From positions 1,240,001 through 1,304,000 of the forward strand of contig CP018628.1 of assembly GCA_002271215.1 (NCBI GenBank): a stretch of 64,000 nt of DNA. The letters are read 5' to 3'. A program made the translations under genes and the position numbers. The notes under the pieces were generated by a model that was not told where the DNA came from, did not search any database, and saw only the letters and a program-made list of their open reading frames with translations. Of the stretch, positions 27,428 to 36,577 are shown piece after piece; the stretch's first letter is position 1; every line of letters starts with the position of its first letter. Source of the stretch: Lelliottia jeotgali (GTDB lineage Bacteria; Pseudomonadota; Gammaproteobacteria; Enterobacterales; Enterobacteriaceae).

Positions 27428-28282
27428 ATGGCAATTCCAAAATTAACCGGTTACGCGCTGCCAACGGCGGCCGAACTGCCAAACAACAAAGTGAGCTGGG
27501 CGTTTGAGCCTGAGCGCGCGGCGCTGCTGATCCACGACATGCAGGAATACTTCCTCAACTTCTGGGGCGATAACTGCCCGATGATGGAACAAGTGGTGGC
27601 GAACATCGCTCAACTGCGTGATTACTGCAAAAAAAACAACATTCCGGTCTATTACACCGCCCAGCCGAAAGAGCAAAGCGATGAAGATCGCGCCCTGCTG
27701 AACGACATGTGGGGACCGGGCCTGACCCGTTCCCCGGAACAGCAGCGCATTGTTGCCGAACTGGCTCCGGACGAAGCCGACACCGTGCTGGTGAAATGGC
27801 GCTACAGCGCGTTCCACCGTTCGCCGCTGGAGCAGATGTTGAAAGAGACAGGCCGCAATCAACTGCTGATTACCGGTGTCTACGCCCATATCGGCTGCAT
27901 GACCACCGCGACGGATGCGTTTATGCGCGATATCAAACCCTTCTTCATCGCCGACGCGCTGGCTGATTTCAGCCGTGAAGAGCACCTGATGTCCCTCAAC
28001 TACGTGGCAGGCCGTACCGGTCGTGTGGTGATGACCGATGAACTGCTGCCGTCTGTGCCAGCAAGCATTGAGGCGCTGCGCGCCGTGGTGTTACCGCTGC
28101 TGGATGAATCCGACGAGCCGATGGATGACGAGAACCTGATCGATTACGGTCTGGACTCCGTGCGCATGATGGCGCTCGCGGCCCGCTGGCGCAAAGTGCA
28201 CGGTGATATCGATTTCGTGATGCTGGCGAAAAATCCAACCATTGATGCCTGGTGGGCGCTGCTTTCCCGCGAGGTGAAGTGA
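27428..28282 (+). CDS. entB: Isochorismatase / aryl carrier protein
   Basis: 284 residues, bifunctional. Residues 1-~205 are the isochorismatase domain (ALLIHDMQEYFLNFW with the catalytic Asp; GVYAHIGCMTTATDAFMRDI). Residues ~215-284 are the aryl carrier domain with phosphopantetheine Ser244 in YGLDSVRMM. It turns isochorismate into dihydro-dihydroxybenzoate and carries activated dihydroxybenzoate to EntF. Stop and entA start share a base (TGATG). Confidence 0.98.
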   Translation: MAIPKLTGYALPTAAELPNNKVSWAFEPERAALLIHDMQEYFLNFWGDNCPMMEQVVANIAQLRDYCKKNNIPVYYTAQPKEQSDEDRALLNDMWGPGLTRSPEQQRIVAELAPDEADTVLVKWRYSAFHRSPLEQMLKETGRNQLLITGVYAHIGCMTTATDAFMRDIKPFFIADALADFSREEHLMSLNYVAGRTGRVVMTDELLPSVPASIEALRAVVLPLLDESDEPMDDENLIDYGLDSVRMMALAARWRKVHGDIDFVMLAKNPTIDAWWALLSREVK

Positions 28283-29037
28283 TGGCCGGTTTCGATTTCA
28301 GCGGTAAAACCGTCTGGGTAACCGGGGCCGGAAAAGGCATCGGTTACGCTACAGCGTTGGCCTTTGTTGAGGCAGGCGCGCAGGTGACCGGTTTTGATCT
28401 CGCGTTCCCGGAGCAGGAATATCCGTTCGTGACCGAAGTGCTGAACGTGGCGGATGCGACCCAAGTGAGCGACGTCTGCGGGCGCGTGCTGGCGACGACC
28501 GAGCGCCTCGACGTGCTGGTCAATGCGGCAGGGATTTTGCGCATGGGCGCGACGGATCAGCTCTCGCAGGATGACTGGCAGCAGACTTTTGCGGTCAACG
28601 TCGGCGGGGCGTTTAACCTGTTCCAGCAGACGATGGGCCAGTTCCGCCGTCAGCAGGGTGGGGCAATCGTCACCGTCGCATCTGACGCGGCGCACACCCC
28701 ACGCATCGGGATGAGTGCGTACGGCGCATCGAAAGCGGCGCTGAAAAGCCTGGCGCTGACCGTCGGTTTAGAGCTGGCGGGCAGCGGCGTGCGCTGCAAC
28801 ATTGTCTCACCGGGGTCGACCGATACCGACATGCAGCGCACCCTGTGGGTGAGTGATGACGCCGAGCAGCAGCGCATTCGCGGATTTGGCGAGCAGTTTA
28901 AGCTGGGCATTCCGCTCGGCAAAATTGCGCGACCGCCTGAAATTGCCAACACCATTCTGTTCCTCGCCTCGGATCTGGCCAGCCACATCACGCTGCAGGA
29001 TATTGTGGTCGACGGCGGCTCAACCCTGGGGGCGTAG
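28282..29037 (+). CDS. entA: 2,3-dihydro-2,3-dihydroxybenzoate dehydrogenase
   Basis: 251 residues, classical SDR. Nucleotide-binding GAGKGIG near residues 15-21, NAAGIL, catalytic Ser (TVASDAAHTP) and YGASK, and VDGGSTLGA at the C-terminus. NAD-dependent oxidation gives 2,3-dihydroxybenzoate. The start MAGFDFSGK at 28282 overlaps entB by one base. entH follows with no gap. Confidence 0.97.
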   Translation: MAGFDFSGKTVWVTGAGKGIGYATALAFVEAGAQVTGFDLAFPEQEYPFVTEVLNVADATQVSDVCGRVLATTERLDVLVNAAGILRMGATDQLSQDDWQQTFAVNVGGAFNLFQQTMGQFRRQQGGAIVTVASDAAHTPRIGMSAYGASKAALKSLALTVGLELAGSGVRCNIVSPGSTDTDMQRTLWVSDDAEQQRIRGFGEQFKLGIPLGKIARPPEIANTILFLASDLASHITLQDIVVDGGSTLGA

Positions 29038-29451
<414 letters not shown>

Positions 29452-29454
29452 GTT

Positions 29455-29604
29455 TGGTGCCCGCGTGTTTGTCGGGAGGCGGCTGCGCCTTACCCGACCT
29501 ACAAAATCCCCGAACATCGGCCCGGTAAGGCGCAGCTGCCACCGTGCAATATGTCCGCCCGAAGTTTGTAGGCCCGATAAGTGTTAGCGCCACCGGGCAA
29601 TGCC
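29455..29604. repeat. Cluster of three REP-like units after entH
   Basis: Three degenerate REP units can be read: GTCGGGAGGCGGCTGCGCCT..TACCCGACCTAC, CGGCCCGGTAAGGCGCAGCT..GCCACCG, and GTAGGCCCGATAAGTGTTAG..CGCCACCGGGCA. They separate entH from the cstA promoter. Confidence 0.8.
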
Positions 29605-29609
29605 TCCGC

Positions 29610-29631
29610 GAAAGTGATCTACGTAACACAG
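29610..29631 (+). promoter_or_regulatory. Candidate CRP site upstream of cstA
   Basis: AGTGATCTACGTAACA at 29613-29628 matches TGTGA-N6-TCACA in 8 of 10 positions. It lies about 120 bases before the cstA ATG. cstA of E. coli needs cAMP-CRP, so the site fits. Confidence 0.6.
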
Positions 29632-29747
29632 TCACGTAAATATCTGGTTTGACCACGCATTATTGAGTTTCAAAGTTGTTAAATTTTAAGCCGTGATCTA
29701 GAAACAAAATGTAACATCTCACTGTTTCACGCTAACGGATATCAACT

Positions 29748-31853
29748 ATGAACAACTCAGGGAAATACCTCATCTGGGCAGTGCTCTCCGTTGTGGGCGC
29801 ATTTGCTCTGGGCTTTATCGCCCTCAATCGTGGTGAACAGATCAATGCGCTATGGATTGTCGTCGCTTCCGTCTGCATTTATCTGATCGCGTATCGTTTT
29901 TATGGTCGCTTTATTGCCGACAAAGTCCTGGCGGTGGATGCCACGCGTATGACGCCTGCGGTTCGTCATAACGACGGGCTGGACTACGTACCAACGGATA
30001 AAAAAGTGCTGTTCGGTCACCACTTTGCGGCGATCGCCGGAGCGGGGCCGTTAGTCGGGCCGGTGCTGGCCGCGCAGATGGGCTATCTGCCTGGTATGAT
30101 CTGGATCCTCGCGGGCGTGGTACTGGCCGGGGCGGTGCAGGACTTCATGGTGCTGTTTGTCTCCACCCGCCGCGACGGGCGTTCGCTCGGTGAGCTGGTG
30201 AAAGAAGAGATGGGCGCAACGGCCGGGGTGATCGCGCTGATCGCGACCTTTATGATCATGGTGATCATTCTGGCGGTGCTGGCGATGATCGTAGTGAAAG
30301 CCCTGACCCACAGCCCGTGGGGCACTTACACCGTGGCCTTTACTATCCCGCTGGCGATTTTCATGGGGATCTACATTCGCTACATCCGCCCTGGGCGCAT
30401 TGGTGAAGTGTCGGTCATTGGCCTGTTCTTCCTGGTGTTCGCGATTATCTCCGGCGGCTGGGTGGCGGAAAGCCCGACCTGGGCGCCGTACTTTGACTTT
30501 ACCGGCGTGCAGCTGACCTGGATGCTGGTGGGCTACGGTTTTGTCGCGGCAGTCCTGCCGGTCTGGCTGCTGCTGGCCCCACGCGATTACCTCTCTACCT
30601 TCCTGAAAATTGGCACTATCGTTGGTCTGGCGATCGGTATTCTGATTATGCGCCCGACCCTGACGATGCCTGCCATGACCAAATTCATCGACGGTACTGG
30701 CCCGGTCTGGACCGGCAACCTGTTCCCGTTCCTGTTTATTACCATTGCCTGCGGTGCGGTGTCGGGCTTCCACGCGCTGATTGCTTCCGGGACTACGCCC
30801 AAAATGCTGGCCAATGAAAATCAGGCCTGCCTGATTGGCTACGGCGGCATGCTGATGGAGTCTTTCGTGGCGATCATGGCGCTGGTCTCGGCCTGCATCA
30901 TCGATCCGGGCGTGTACTTTGCGATGAACAGCCCGATGGCGGTGCTGGCTCCGGCGGGTACTGTTGATGTGGTGGCCTCTGCGGCGCAGGTGGTGAGCGG
31001 CTGGGGCTTCGCGATTACCCCGGAAACCCTGACCCACATTGCGAACGAAGTGGGCGAGCAGTCGATCATCTCCCGTGCGGGCGGTGCGCCAACGCTGGCG
31101 GTAGGGATGGCGTACATCCTGCACGGCGCGCTCGGCGGGCTGATGGATGTGTCGTTCTGGTATCACTTTGCGATTCTGTTTGAAGCGCTGTTTATCCTGA
31201 CGGCGGTGGATGCCGGGACGCGTGCGGCGCGCTTTATGCTGCAAGATCTGCTGGGGGTGATTTCACCGAACCTCAAGCGCACCGATTCGCTGCCTGCCAA
31301 CCTATTGGCGACGGCGCTGTGCGTGCTGGCGTGGGGCTATTTCCTGCATCAGGGCGTGGTGGACCCGCTGGGTGGGATCAATACCCTGTGGCCGCTGTTT
31401 GGTATCGCTAACCAGATGCTGGCGGGAATGGCGCTGATGCTTTGCGCGGTGGTGCTGTTTAAAATGAAGCGCCAACGTTATGCGTGGGTAGCACTGGTGC
31501 CAACGGCGTGGCTGCTGATTTGTACGCTCACCGCTGGCTGGCAGAAAGCGTTTAGTCCGGACAACAAAGTCGGCTTCCTTGCGATTGCCAATAAGTTCCA
31601 GGCGATGATCGACAGCGGTAAGATCCCGGCACAGTACACCGAGTCGCAGCTATCACAACTGGTATTTAACAACCGTCTGGATGCCGGGCTGACCGTCTTC
31701 TTTATGGTGGTGGTTGTGGTGCTGGCGTTGTACTCTCTGAAGACCGCCCTGGCGGCGCTGAAAGAAGACAAGCCGACTGCGAAAGAGACCCCGTACGAGC
31801 CGATGCCGCAAAATCTGGAAGAGATTGTGACGCAGGCGAAAGGGGCGCATTAA
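29748..31853 (+). CDS. cstA: Carbon-starvation pyruvate/peptide transporter CstA
   Basis: 701 residues with many membrane segments, starting [20 protein letters not shown]. Conserved CstA motifs are [20 protein letters not shown] near residues 78-97, [20 protein letters not shown], and [20 protein letters not shown]. It is an inner-membrane transporter linked to peptide and pyruvate uptake under carbon starvation. A candidate CRP site lies upstream, and ybdD follows after two short repeats. Confidence 0.97.
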   Translation: MNNSGKYLIWAVLSVVGAFALGFIALNRGEQINALWIVVASVCIYLIAYRFYGRFIADKVLAVDATRMTPAVRHNDGLDYVPTDKKVLFGHHFAAIAGAGPLVGPVLAAQMGYLPGMIWILAGVVLAGAVQDFMVLFVSTRRDGRSLGELVKEEMGATAGVIALIATFMIMVIILAVLAMIVVKALTHSPWGTYTVAFTIPLAIFMGIYIRYIRPGRIGEVSVIGLFFLVFAIISGGWVAESPTWAPYFDFTGVQLTWMLVGYGFVAAVLPVWLLLAPRDYLSTFLKIGTIVGLAIGILIMRPTLTMPAMTKFIDGTGPVWTGNLFPFLFITIACGAVSGFHALIASGTTPKMLANENQACLIGYGGMLMESFVAIMALVSACIIDPGVYFAMNSPMAVLAPAGTVDVVASAAQVVSGWGFAITPETLTHIANEVGEQSIISRAGGAPTLAVGMAYILHGALGGLMDVSFWYHFAILFEALFILTAVDAGTRAARFMLQDLLGVISPNLKRTDSLPANLLATALCVLAWGYFLHQGVVDPLGGINTLWPLFGIANQMLAGMALMLCAVVLFKMKRQRYAWVALVPTAWLLICTLTAGWQKAFSPDNKVGFLAIANKFQAMIDSGKIPAQYTESQLSQLVFNNRLDAGLTVFFMVVVVVLALYSLKTALAALKEDKPTAKETPYEPMPQNLEEIVTQAKGAH

Positions 31854-31860
31854 CAAAACC

Positions 31861-31938
31861 ATGCCGGGTGGCGCTAGCGCTTACCCGGCCTACGCTTCTT
31901 ATCCCCCTCTCCCTTTGGGAGAGGGCTGTGGTGAGGGG
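31861..31938. repeat. REP plus CCCTCTCCC-type repeat between cstA and ybdD
   Basis: A REP unit (ATGCCGGGTGGCGCTAGCGC..TTACCCGGCCTACG, 31861-31895) is followed directly by TCCCCCTCTCCCTTTGGGAG..AGGGCTGTGGTGAGGGG (31904-31938), the family also present near 19181, 39999 and 61246. Confidence 0.85.
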
Positions 31939-31956
31939 ACAACACGAGAATCAACC

Positions 31957-32154
31957 ATGTTCGATACCTTATCCAAAGCAGGAAAATACCTCGGCCAGGC
32001 GGCCAAAATGATGATCGGTGTACCGGATTACGACAACTATGTCGAACACATGCGCGTCACCCATCCAGACCAGACGCCGATGACTTACGAAGCGTTTTTC
32101 CGCGATCGTCAGGACGCCCGCTACGGCAGCAAAGGCGGGCCGAAGTGCTGTTAA
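31957..32154 (+). CDS. ybdD: YbdD/YjiX small protein
   Basis: 65 residues, [20 protein letters not shown], with [20 protein letters not shown] and a C-terminal KGGPKCC. The family is always found next to CstA-type carriers and the paralogue YjiX/BtsT pair; its role in transport is accessory. The start at 31957 matches the known length; the upstream in-frame ATG lies within the repeat. Its stop overlaps the convergent antitoxin stop by 4 bases. Confidence 0.95.
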   Translation: MFDTLSKAGKYLGQAAKMMIGVPDYDNYVEHMRVTHPDQTPMTYEAFFRDRQDARYGSKGGPKCC

Positions 32155-32555
32155 CCCTCTTTCGGGAAGTAGAGGCTGATTTGTTCCTGTGTGCAGCCGT
32201 AAATGGCGGCGAGCTTTTCGCGGGTACGTTTTTGCGGGCGGGAGTCCAGCGCTTCGAGCTGGGAAACGGCGGACTGGCTGATGCCCAGTTTGTCGGCCAC
32301 TTCCTGTTGAGATAAACCGCGCAGGATACGCCAGGCGGCCTGCAGGCTGACGTTTTCGTAAGTCATGATGCTGCAAACGTCACCAGGTAGCTCGACATCA
32401 TCATAGATATCATGCTCGCACTCGATATCCTCCAGATCGTCATCAGTCTCGTCGTCGATTTCTGACATCTGCAAACACATACGAAAATACTCGTTATACG
32501 GGATAACGGCGTACTGCGGATTCCCTTCGTGATCATTAATTATTTGAACGGCCAT
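32151..32555 (-). CDS. HTH antitoxin with N-terminal toxin-binding region
   Basis: 134 residues from [10 protein letters not shown]. The N-terminus ([16 protein letters not shown]) looks like a Phd/YefM/RelB-type segment, then a very acidic linker ([20 protein letters not shown]), then an Xre/Cro helix-turn-helix near residues 80-130 ([19 protein letters not shown]). The start overlaps the toxin stop by 20 bases, so the antitoxin is translated from the toxin message. It should neutralise the toxin and bind the operator. The shorter start is chosen since the upstream extension lies inside the toxin gene and lacks homology. Confidence 0.85.
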   Translation of the reverse strand: MAVQIINDHEGNPQYAVIPYNEYFRMCLQMSEIDDETDDDLEDIECEHDIYDDVELPGDVCSIMTYENVSLQAAWRILRGLSQQEVADKLGISQSAVSQLEALDSRPQKRTREKLAAIYGCTQEQISLYFPKEG

Positions 32556-32832
32556 AGGGTACACATTCCTCATGTAGATAATTGGTAGACGTTCTGCGCT
32601 TGACAGACAGAACATGACAGACGCTTGGCTCGCCGTCGTCCATTGTGAGGATGATTCGATAATCTCCCACGCGCAGGCGGTAACGATTTTCTGTCGCGGA
32701 CATTTTTCTGAGATCGGGTTTTGGTGCTGAACGATCGTTAAGGCTGGATAACCTCTCCTCGATTCGTTTTTGATACCTGCTGTCGATTCTGCTCAACTCT
32801 TTTTTCGCCACATTCGACCAGACAACCCTCAT
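32536..32832 (-). CDS. RelE/ParE-family toxin
   Basis: 98 residues. MRVVWSNVAKKELSRIDSRY is the first helix pair, then NRYRLRVGDYRIIL and HVLSVKRRTSTNY are the central strands of the RelE fold. ATG at 32832 is preceded by GGAGGAACAG, an excellent ribosome-binding site, and the longer frame is rejected. Likely an mRNA interferase or gyrase poison; sequence does not settle which. Toxin comes first in the operon, as in HigBA. The pair lies between ybdD and an SDR, where E. coli K-12 has hcxA directly. Confidence 0.87.
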   Translation of the reverse strand: MRVVWSNVAKKELSRIDSRYQKRIEERLSSLNDRSAPKPDLRKMSATENRYRLRVGDYRIILTMDDGEPSVCHVLSVKRRTSTNYLHEECVPYGRSNN

Positions 32833-32881
32833 CTGTTCCTCCACTTTACACCCCCACTTTTTATAAGGAAATAATAAGACT

Positions 32882-32899
32882 ATTAGACAAATTCCTAAT
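32882..32899. promoter_or_regulatory. Candidate toxin-antitoxin operator
   Basis: ATTAGACAAATTCCTAAT is an interrupted palindrome (ATTAG..CTAAT) 50 bases upstream of the toxin ATG in an A+T-rich promoter-like stretch. It is a good position for antitoxin binding. Confidence 0.4.
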
Positions 32900-32976
32900 T
32901 TCTTATGCGGCACTGTAGAGCTCAGGATTTCACAGCGAAAGAGGCAAAACGAAGGGGGGCGAGGCGGCTCGCAAGC

Positions 32977-32998
32977 GCCTCTGTCAGGCGACAGAGGC
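32977..32998. terminator. Hairpin between SDR gene and toxin promoter
   Basis: GCCTCTGTC (32977-32985) pairs with GACAGAGGC (32990-32998) around AGGC. On the plus strand it is followed by GTGCAAAAAA. On the minus strand it lies just past the SDR stop (33023) and may end that transcript, though no T-run follows. Confidence 0.5.
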
Positions 32999-33022
32999 GT
33001 GCAAAAAATGTGGAAGCAGGCT

Positions 33023-33766
33023 TCAGGCGTTTAAGCCGCCGTCCACGTCCAGACCGGTGCCAGAGATTTGCCCGGCGGCAGGGCTTGCGAGGAAGGTCAC
33101 CGCCGCCGCGATATCTTCCGGCTGACCGTAATGACCGGTGGCAATTAGCTGGCGCTGAGAGTCAGCCTGCTCGCCATCTTCCGGGTTCATGTCGCTGTTG
33201 GTTGGGCCGGGATGGACCAGATTGACGGTGATTCCGCGCGGCCCCAGATCGCGGGCCAGACCTCGGGTGAGAGAGTTAAGGGCAGATTTGGTCATCGAGT
33301 AGACGGAGATTCCGGGCTGGGCGACGCGGTTGGCGAGACAGCTGCCAATGTTAATGATGCGCCCGCCGTCAGACAGATGGACTAATGCAGCCTGGGTAGC
33401 GATGACCACACCGCGGATGTTGACGTTGATCAGGGCATCGATGTCCGCCAGCGTCATGGACTCCAGCGGGCCGCCGCGCGCAATCCCGGCGTTATTGACC
33501 AGAATATCCAGCCCGCCCAATGTTCGCGCGGCCTGCGTCACGGCATCCTGAATGGCCTGTGCGCTGGCGCTGTCGGCCTGAATCGCCTCGCTGTGACGCC
33601 CAAGTGCGGCTATCTCATCGGCGACGGCCTGGGCTTTATCAGCGGATTTTTCATACGTAATAACCACGTCAGCCCCCGCCTGGGCCAACGACAGTGCGAT
33701 GGCACGCCCCAAACCACGACTGGCGCCGGTAACCAGCGCCTTCTTACCCGTTAAATCAATCTGCAT
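33023..33766 (-). CDS. SDR-family oxidoreductase
   Basis: 247 residues, classical SDR: ALVTGASRGLGRAIALSLAQ (Rossmann glycines), NNAGIA, NIGSCLAN with catalytic Ser, YSMTK with Tyr/Lys (about residues 153-157), and GTGLDVDGGLNA at the end. The overall pattern is nearest to FabG/BdcA-type enzymes, NADP-dependent by the Arg after the second glycine (ASRGLG). Substrate unknown. It is absent from this position in E. coli K-12 and stands alone, with no clear operon partner. Confidence 0.85.
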   Translation of the reverse strand: MQIDLTGKKALVTGASRGLGRAIALSLAQAGADVVITYEKSADKAQAVADEIAALGRHSEAIQADSASAQAIQDAVTQAARTLGGLDILVNNAGIARGGPLESMTLADIDALINVNIRGVVIATQAALVHLSDGGRIINIGSCLANRVAQPGISVYSMTKSALNSLTRGLARDLGPRGITVNLVHPGPTNSDMNPEDGEQADSQRQLIATGHYGQPEDIAAAVTFLASPAAGQISGTGLDVDGGLNA

Positions 33767-33823
33767 GATGACCTCGTTGCGAGAGTGGTGAGAATCATCA
33801 TTAGGTATAGACGGTCGAGGCGA

Positions 33824-34912
33824 TTAACGGCTGAAGTTTTCCACCTTCACCAGCGCAGCGTAAAGCGTCTCTGGCGTGAGGGTGACCGGGAGGAAGTGAA
33901 TCGACTCCACCGGGCGCAGCGTATGGGCGATCACCCTGTCCAGCTCAGCGCGATTAGTGATATCCACGTCAAGTTCACGAAGCGTAGTTGGCAGATGAAA
34001 ACGCTGATATGCGGCAATTAACTGCGCAAGAACATCGTCCTGACCGAGCAGGGCGCTTTGCACCAGAATGCCGTAAGCGACTTTGGTGCCGTGCAGGAAT
34101 TTCTCAGTCTGTGGCAGCACCGTTAACCCGTTGTGCACCGCATGCGCCGCCGCCACGCGGGTGTAGCGCTCACCTAGCCCGCCGACCATTCCGCCACCGG
34201 CGATAATGGCGTCGACCACATCGCGAAACGCCTGAGTTTGTTCGCCACGATCCTGATCCGCCAGCGCCTGTTCGCTGCTCTCCAGCAATACGTCGCGGAT
34301 CGCCAGTGCGCCGTTGATGCCGAGCCGCACCGTCAGAGACAGTTCTTCCGGTTTCGGCGCCAGCACCACCGCTTCGTACCATTTCGCCAGCGTATCGCCG
34401 ATGCCCGCCAGCAGATATTCCGCCGGGGCGTTGAGGATAATTTGCGGCTCGACCAGCACCAGGAAATTGGCGTCATCGAAAATCTCAAACTGTAACGCCT
34501 GACCGGCGTCGTTGTACCACACGGACAGCGGCGTCCACGCTGCGCAGGTGGCAGCGATGGTGGGGATCCCGACGAACGGGGCATGCAGTCGACGCGCCAC
34601 CGCTTTGACGGTGTCGAGCACCGCGCCGCCGCCCACGCCGATCACCACGCTAACGTCCGAACCTGATTCATTCACCAGATGAGTAACATCGCGCTCGCTG
34701 CAGTGGCCTTTAAACAGCAGATGCTTCGCGCCAGGCGCGTTGAAGCTTTCAGGCAGAAAAGGGCGTGCGCCTTCGATGGCGCGTTCGCCGTAAATCCACA
34801 CCGCCCGGGAAAGCTGTTCCGGGGTGAAAAAATCACTCAGACGCGCGAGGCTGCCCGAGTGCGAAAAATAGTTTGCCGGGCCGGGTACGACGCGAATATC
34901 TGTGTTGCTCAT
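33824..34912 (-). CDS. hcxA: Hydroxycarboxylate dehydrogenase A
   Basis: 362 residues, the same length as E. coli HcxA (YbdH). Iron-containing, glycerol-dehydrogenase-like: VVIGVGGGAVLDTVKAVARR, GIPTIAATCAAWTPLSVWYN, and metal ligands expected in GIGDTLAKWYE, AAAHAVHNGLT and TEKFLHGTKVAYG. It reduces 2-oxo acids such as 2-oxobutyrate with NADPH. Start at 34912 follows AAAGGACAC. Divergent from the ribose-type ABC operon, with weak MetJ-like boxes between. A 2-oxo acid reductase next to a pathway whose product is a 2-oxo acid is suggestive but not proof of a link. Confidence 0.95.
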   Translation of the reverse strand: MSNTDIRVVPGPANYFSHSGSLARLSDFFTPEQLSRAVWIYGERAIEGARPFLPESFNAPGAKHLLFKGHCSERDVTHLVNESGSDVSVVIGVGGGAVLDTVKAVARRLHAPFVGIPTIAATCAAWTPLSVWYNDAGQALQFEIFDDANFLVLVEPQIILNAPAEYLLAGIGDTLAKWYEAVVLAPKPEELSLTVRLGINGALAIRDVLLESSEQALADQDRGEQTQAFRDVVDAIIAGGGMVGGLGERYTRVAAAHAVHNGLTVLPQTEKFLHGTKVAYGILVQSALLGQDDVLAQLIAAYQRFHLPTTLRELDVDITNRAELDRVIAHTLRPVESIHFLPVTLTPETLYAALVKVENFSR

Positions 34913-34946
34913 AAGGGTGTCCTTTTTGCGAAGCGCTAACCTGATG

Positions 34947-34970
34947 TTATGTCTGGACATCCGGATGGCT
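34947..34970. promoter_or_regulatory. Weak MetJ-like boxes between hcxA and sugar-type ABC operon
   Basis: TTATGTCT-GGACATCC-GGATGGCT is three tandem 8-mers, each matching AGACGTCT in 5 of 8 positions. MetJ needs at least two tandem boxes, so the site is possible. It is weaker than the sites at 41281 and 44860. Confidence 0.4.
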
Positions 34971-35074
34971 AATAATATTTCGCTTTATCTTATGCCTTTT
35001 CACTCATTGCCAGTCAACCCCAGCTGTGAAAAATTCAATAAATCAAAATATTAAATGAGAAGGAATGACAGCGG

Positions 35075-36577
35075 ATGGGTTCCAGTCGCCTTGAGATGCG
35101 TGGTATCAGCCTGGCCTTTTCGGGGTTTCAGGCACTGTCGCGCGTAGATTTCACGCTTACGGGCGGTTCCGTCCATGCGCTGACGGGGGCAAACGGGGCC
35201 GGAAAGTCGACGCTGATGGCGGTGCTGTGCGGCACGCATGACCATTACGAGGGTGAAATCAGCATTAACAATCAGCCGGTGGGTATCCGCGAACCGCTGG
35301 ATGCCAAACTGCTGGGTATTCATCTGGTGCAGCAAGAAGTCGATGTGGCGCTGATTCCGGGCTTAAGCATCGCCGAAAACATCATGCTCGATAATCTGGC
35401 GCAGCCGGGTCATCGCTATCGTTGGCGTGCGATTCGCGAACAGGCACAGCAGGCCCTGGCGCAGCTGGATATTTCCCTCAACGTTCGTCGTTCCATCGAC
35501 AGCTGCACCCTCGCCGAAAAGCAGCAAATTCTGCTGGCGCGGGCCCTGTCGCACCACTGCCGTTTTCTGATTCTGGATGAACCCACCGCGCCGCTGGATG
35601 CCCACGAAAGCGAGCGCCTGTTTGCGGTCGTCAAGCGCCTGCAACAGCAGGGGATCGGCGTGGTGTTTATCTCGCACCGCATTCATGAGCTGAAAGCGAT
35701 TTGCGACACCTTAACGGTGCTGCGCGACGGTAAGCTGATTGAGTCTGGTCCGATGGCAGCGCTTTCTGGTGAAGCCATCGTCGAGAAGATGCTCGGCCAC
35801 GAGCTGAGCGATATCTACCCGCCTGCACGCCCAAAGCACAGCGACGAAACCCTGCTGCGAGTGGAAGGGCTGCACGATGAAACGCTGCTGAAAGATATCT
35901 CCCTGCACCTGCGCAAAGGCGAAATTCTCGGTATCGCTGGGCTAGCCGGGGCCGGGAAAACGGAACTGTGCAAGGCGCTGTTTGGCGCGTCGAAAAGCCG
36001 TGTGGACAGCGGAGAACTGAATCATCAGGCATGGAAACCGCGTGACCCGGCAGATTCAGTGATGCGCGGGCTGGCACTGGTGCCGGAAGAGCGGCGCAAA
36101 GAGGGCATTTTTATCGACGAACCGGTGAGCATGAACCTTGCGGTGAGTGCGGATAACAGCTTCTCGCGCTGGAGCCTGTTTGGCCATCGTCAGGCGTGGC
36201 GCTGGGCCGAGGAAGTGATCGCCCGCGTCGGCGTGCGAGCGCGCGGGCCGGGGCAGGTTCTGCGTCGTTTGTCGGGCGGGAACCAGCAGAAAGTGGCAAT
36301 TGGCAAATGGCTGCGCGGTAACGCCAGCGTGCTGATCTTTGACGAGCCGACCAAAGGCGTGGACGTGAAGGCCAAAACCGATCTGTTCCAGCTGATCGAC
36401 GGTCTGGCGCGTGAAGGCAAAGGGGTGATTTACGCCTCCGGCGAGTTTGCCGAGCTGGTGGGATTGTGCGACCGCATCTGCGTGCTGTGGGACGGCAAGA
36501 TCGTGGCAGAAATCGCCGGGGCCGAGGCCCGCGAAGAGACATTACTTTATTATTCAACCGGAGGTACGGCGTCGTGA
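35075..36577 (+). CDS. Ribose-type ABC importer ATPase (double)
   Basis: 500 residues with two ATP-binding cassettes, as in RbsA/MglA. First Walker A GANGAGKST near residue 39 and Walker B LILDEPTAPLD; second Walker A-like GLAGAGKTE near residue 290 with signature LSGGNQQKVAIGKWL and Walker B LIFDEPTKGVD. The first cassette's signature is degenerate (SCTLAEKQQILLARAL), as is common in this family. It energises import by the following permease. Operon partners are a permease (4-base overlap) and a binding protein; the locus leads to methionine-salvage genes, so methylthioribose is the best-guess substrate. Confidence 0.93.
   Translation: MGSSRLEMRGISLAFSGFQALSRVDFTLTGGSVHALTGANGAGKSTLMAVLCGTHDHYEGEISINNQPVGIREPLDAKLLGIHLVQQEVDVALIPGLSIAENIMLDNLAQPGHRYRWRAIREQAQQALAQLDISLNVRRSIDSCTLAEKQQILLARALSHHCRFLILDEPTAPLDAHESERLFAVVKRLQQQGIGVVFISHRIHELKAICDTLTVLRDGKLIESGPMAALSGEAIVEKMLGHELSDIYPPARPKHSDETLLRVEGLHDETLLKDISLHLRKGEILGIAGLAGAGKTELCKALFGASKSRVDSGELNHQAWKPRDPADSVMRGLALVPEERRKEGIFIDEPVSMNLAVSADNSFSRWSLFGHRQAWRWAEEVIARVGVRARGPGQVLRRLSGGNQQKVAIGKWLRGNASVLIFDEPTKGVDVKAKTDLFQLIDGLAREGKGVIYASGEFAELVGLCDRICVLWDGKIVAEIAGAEAREETLLYYSTGGTAS

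Noticed and set aside
26086..27429. 447-codon open frame antisense to entE
   Set aside because: Basic, low-complexity shadow frame; entE is intact.
30051..31244. 397-codon open frame antisense to cstA
   Set aside because: Composition rich in Arg/His/Gln typical of antisense frames; cstA is intact.
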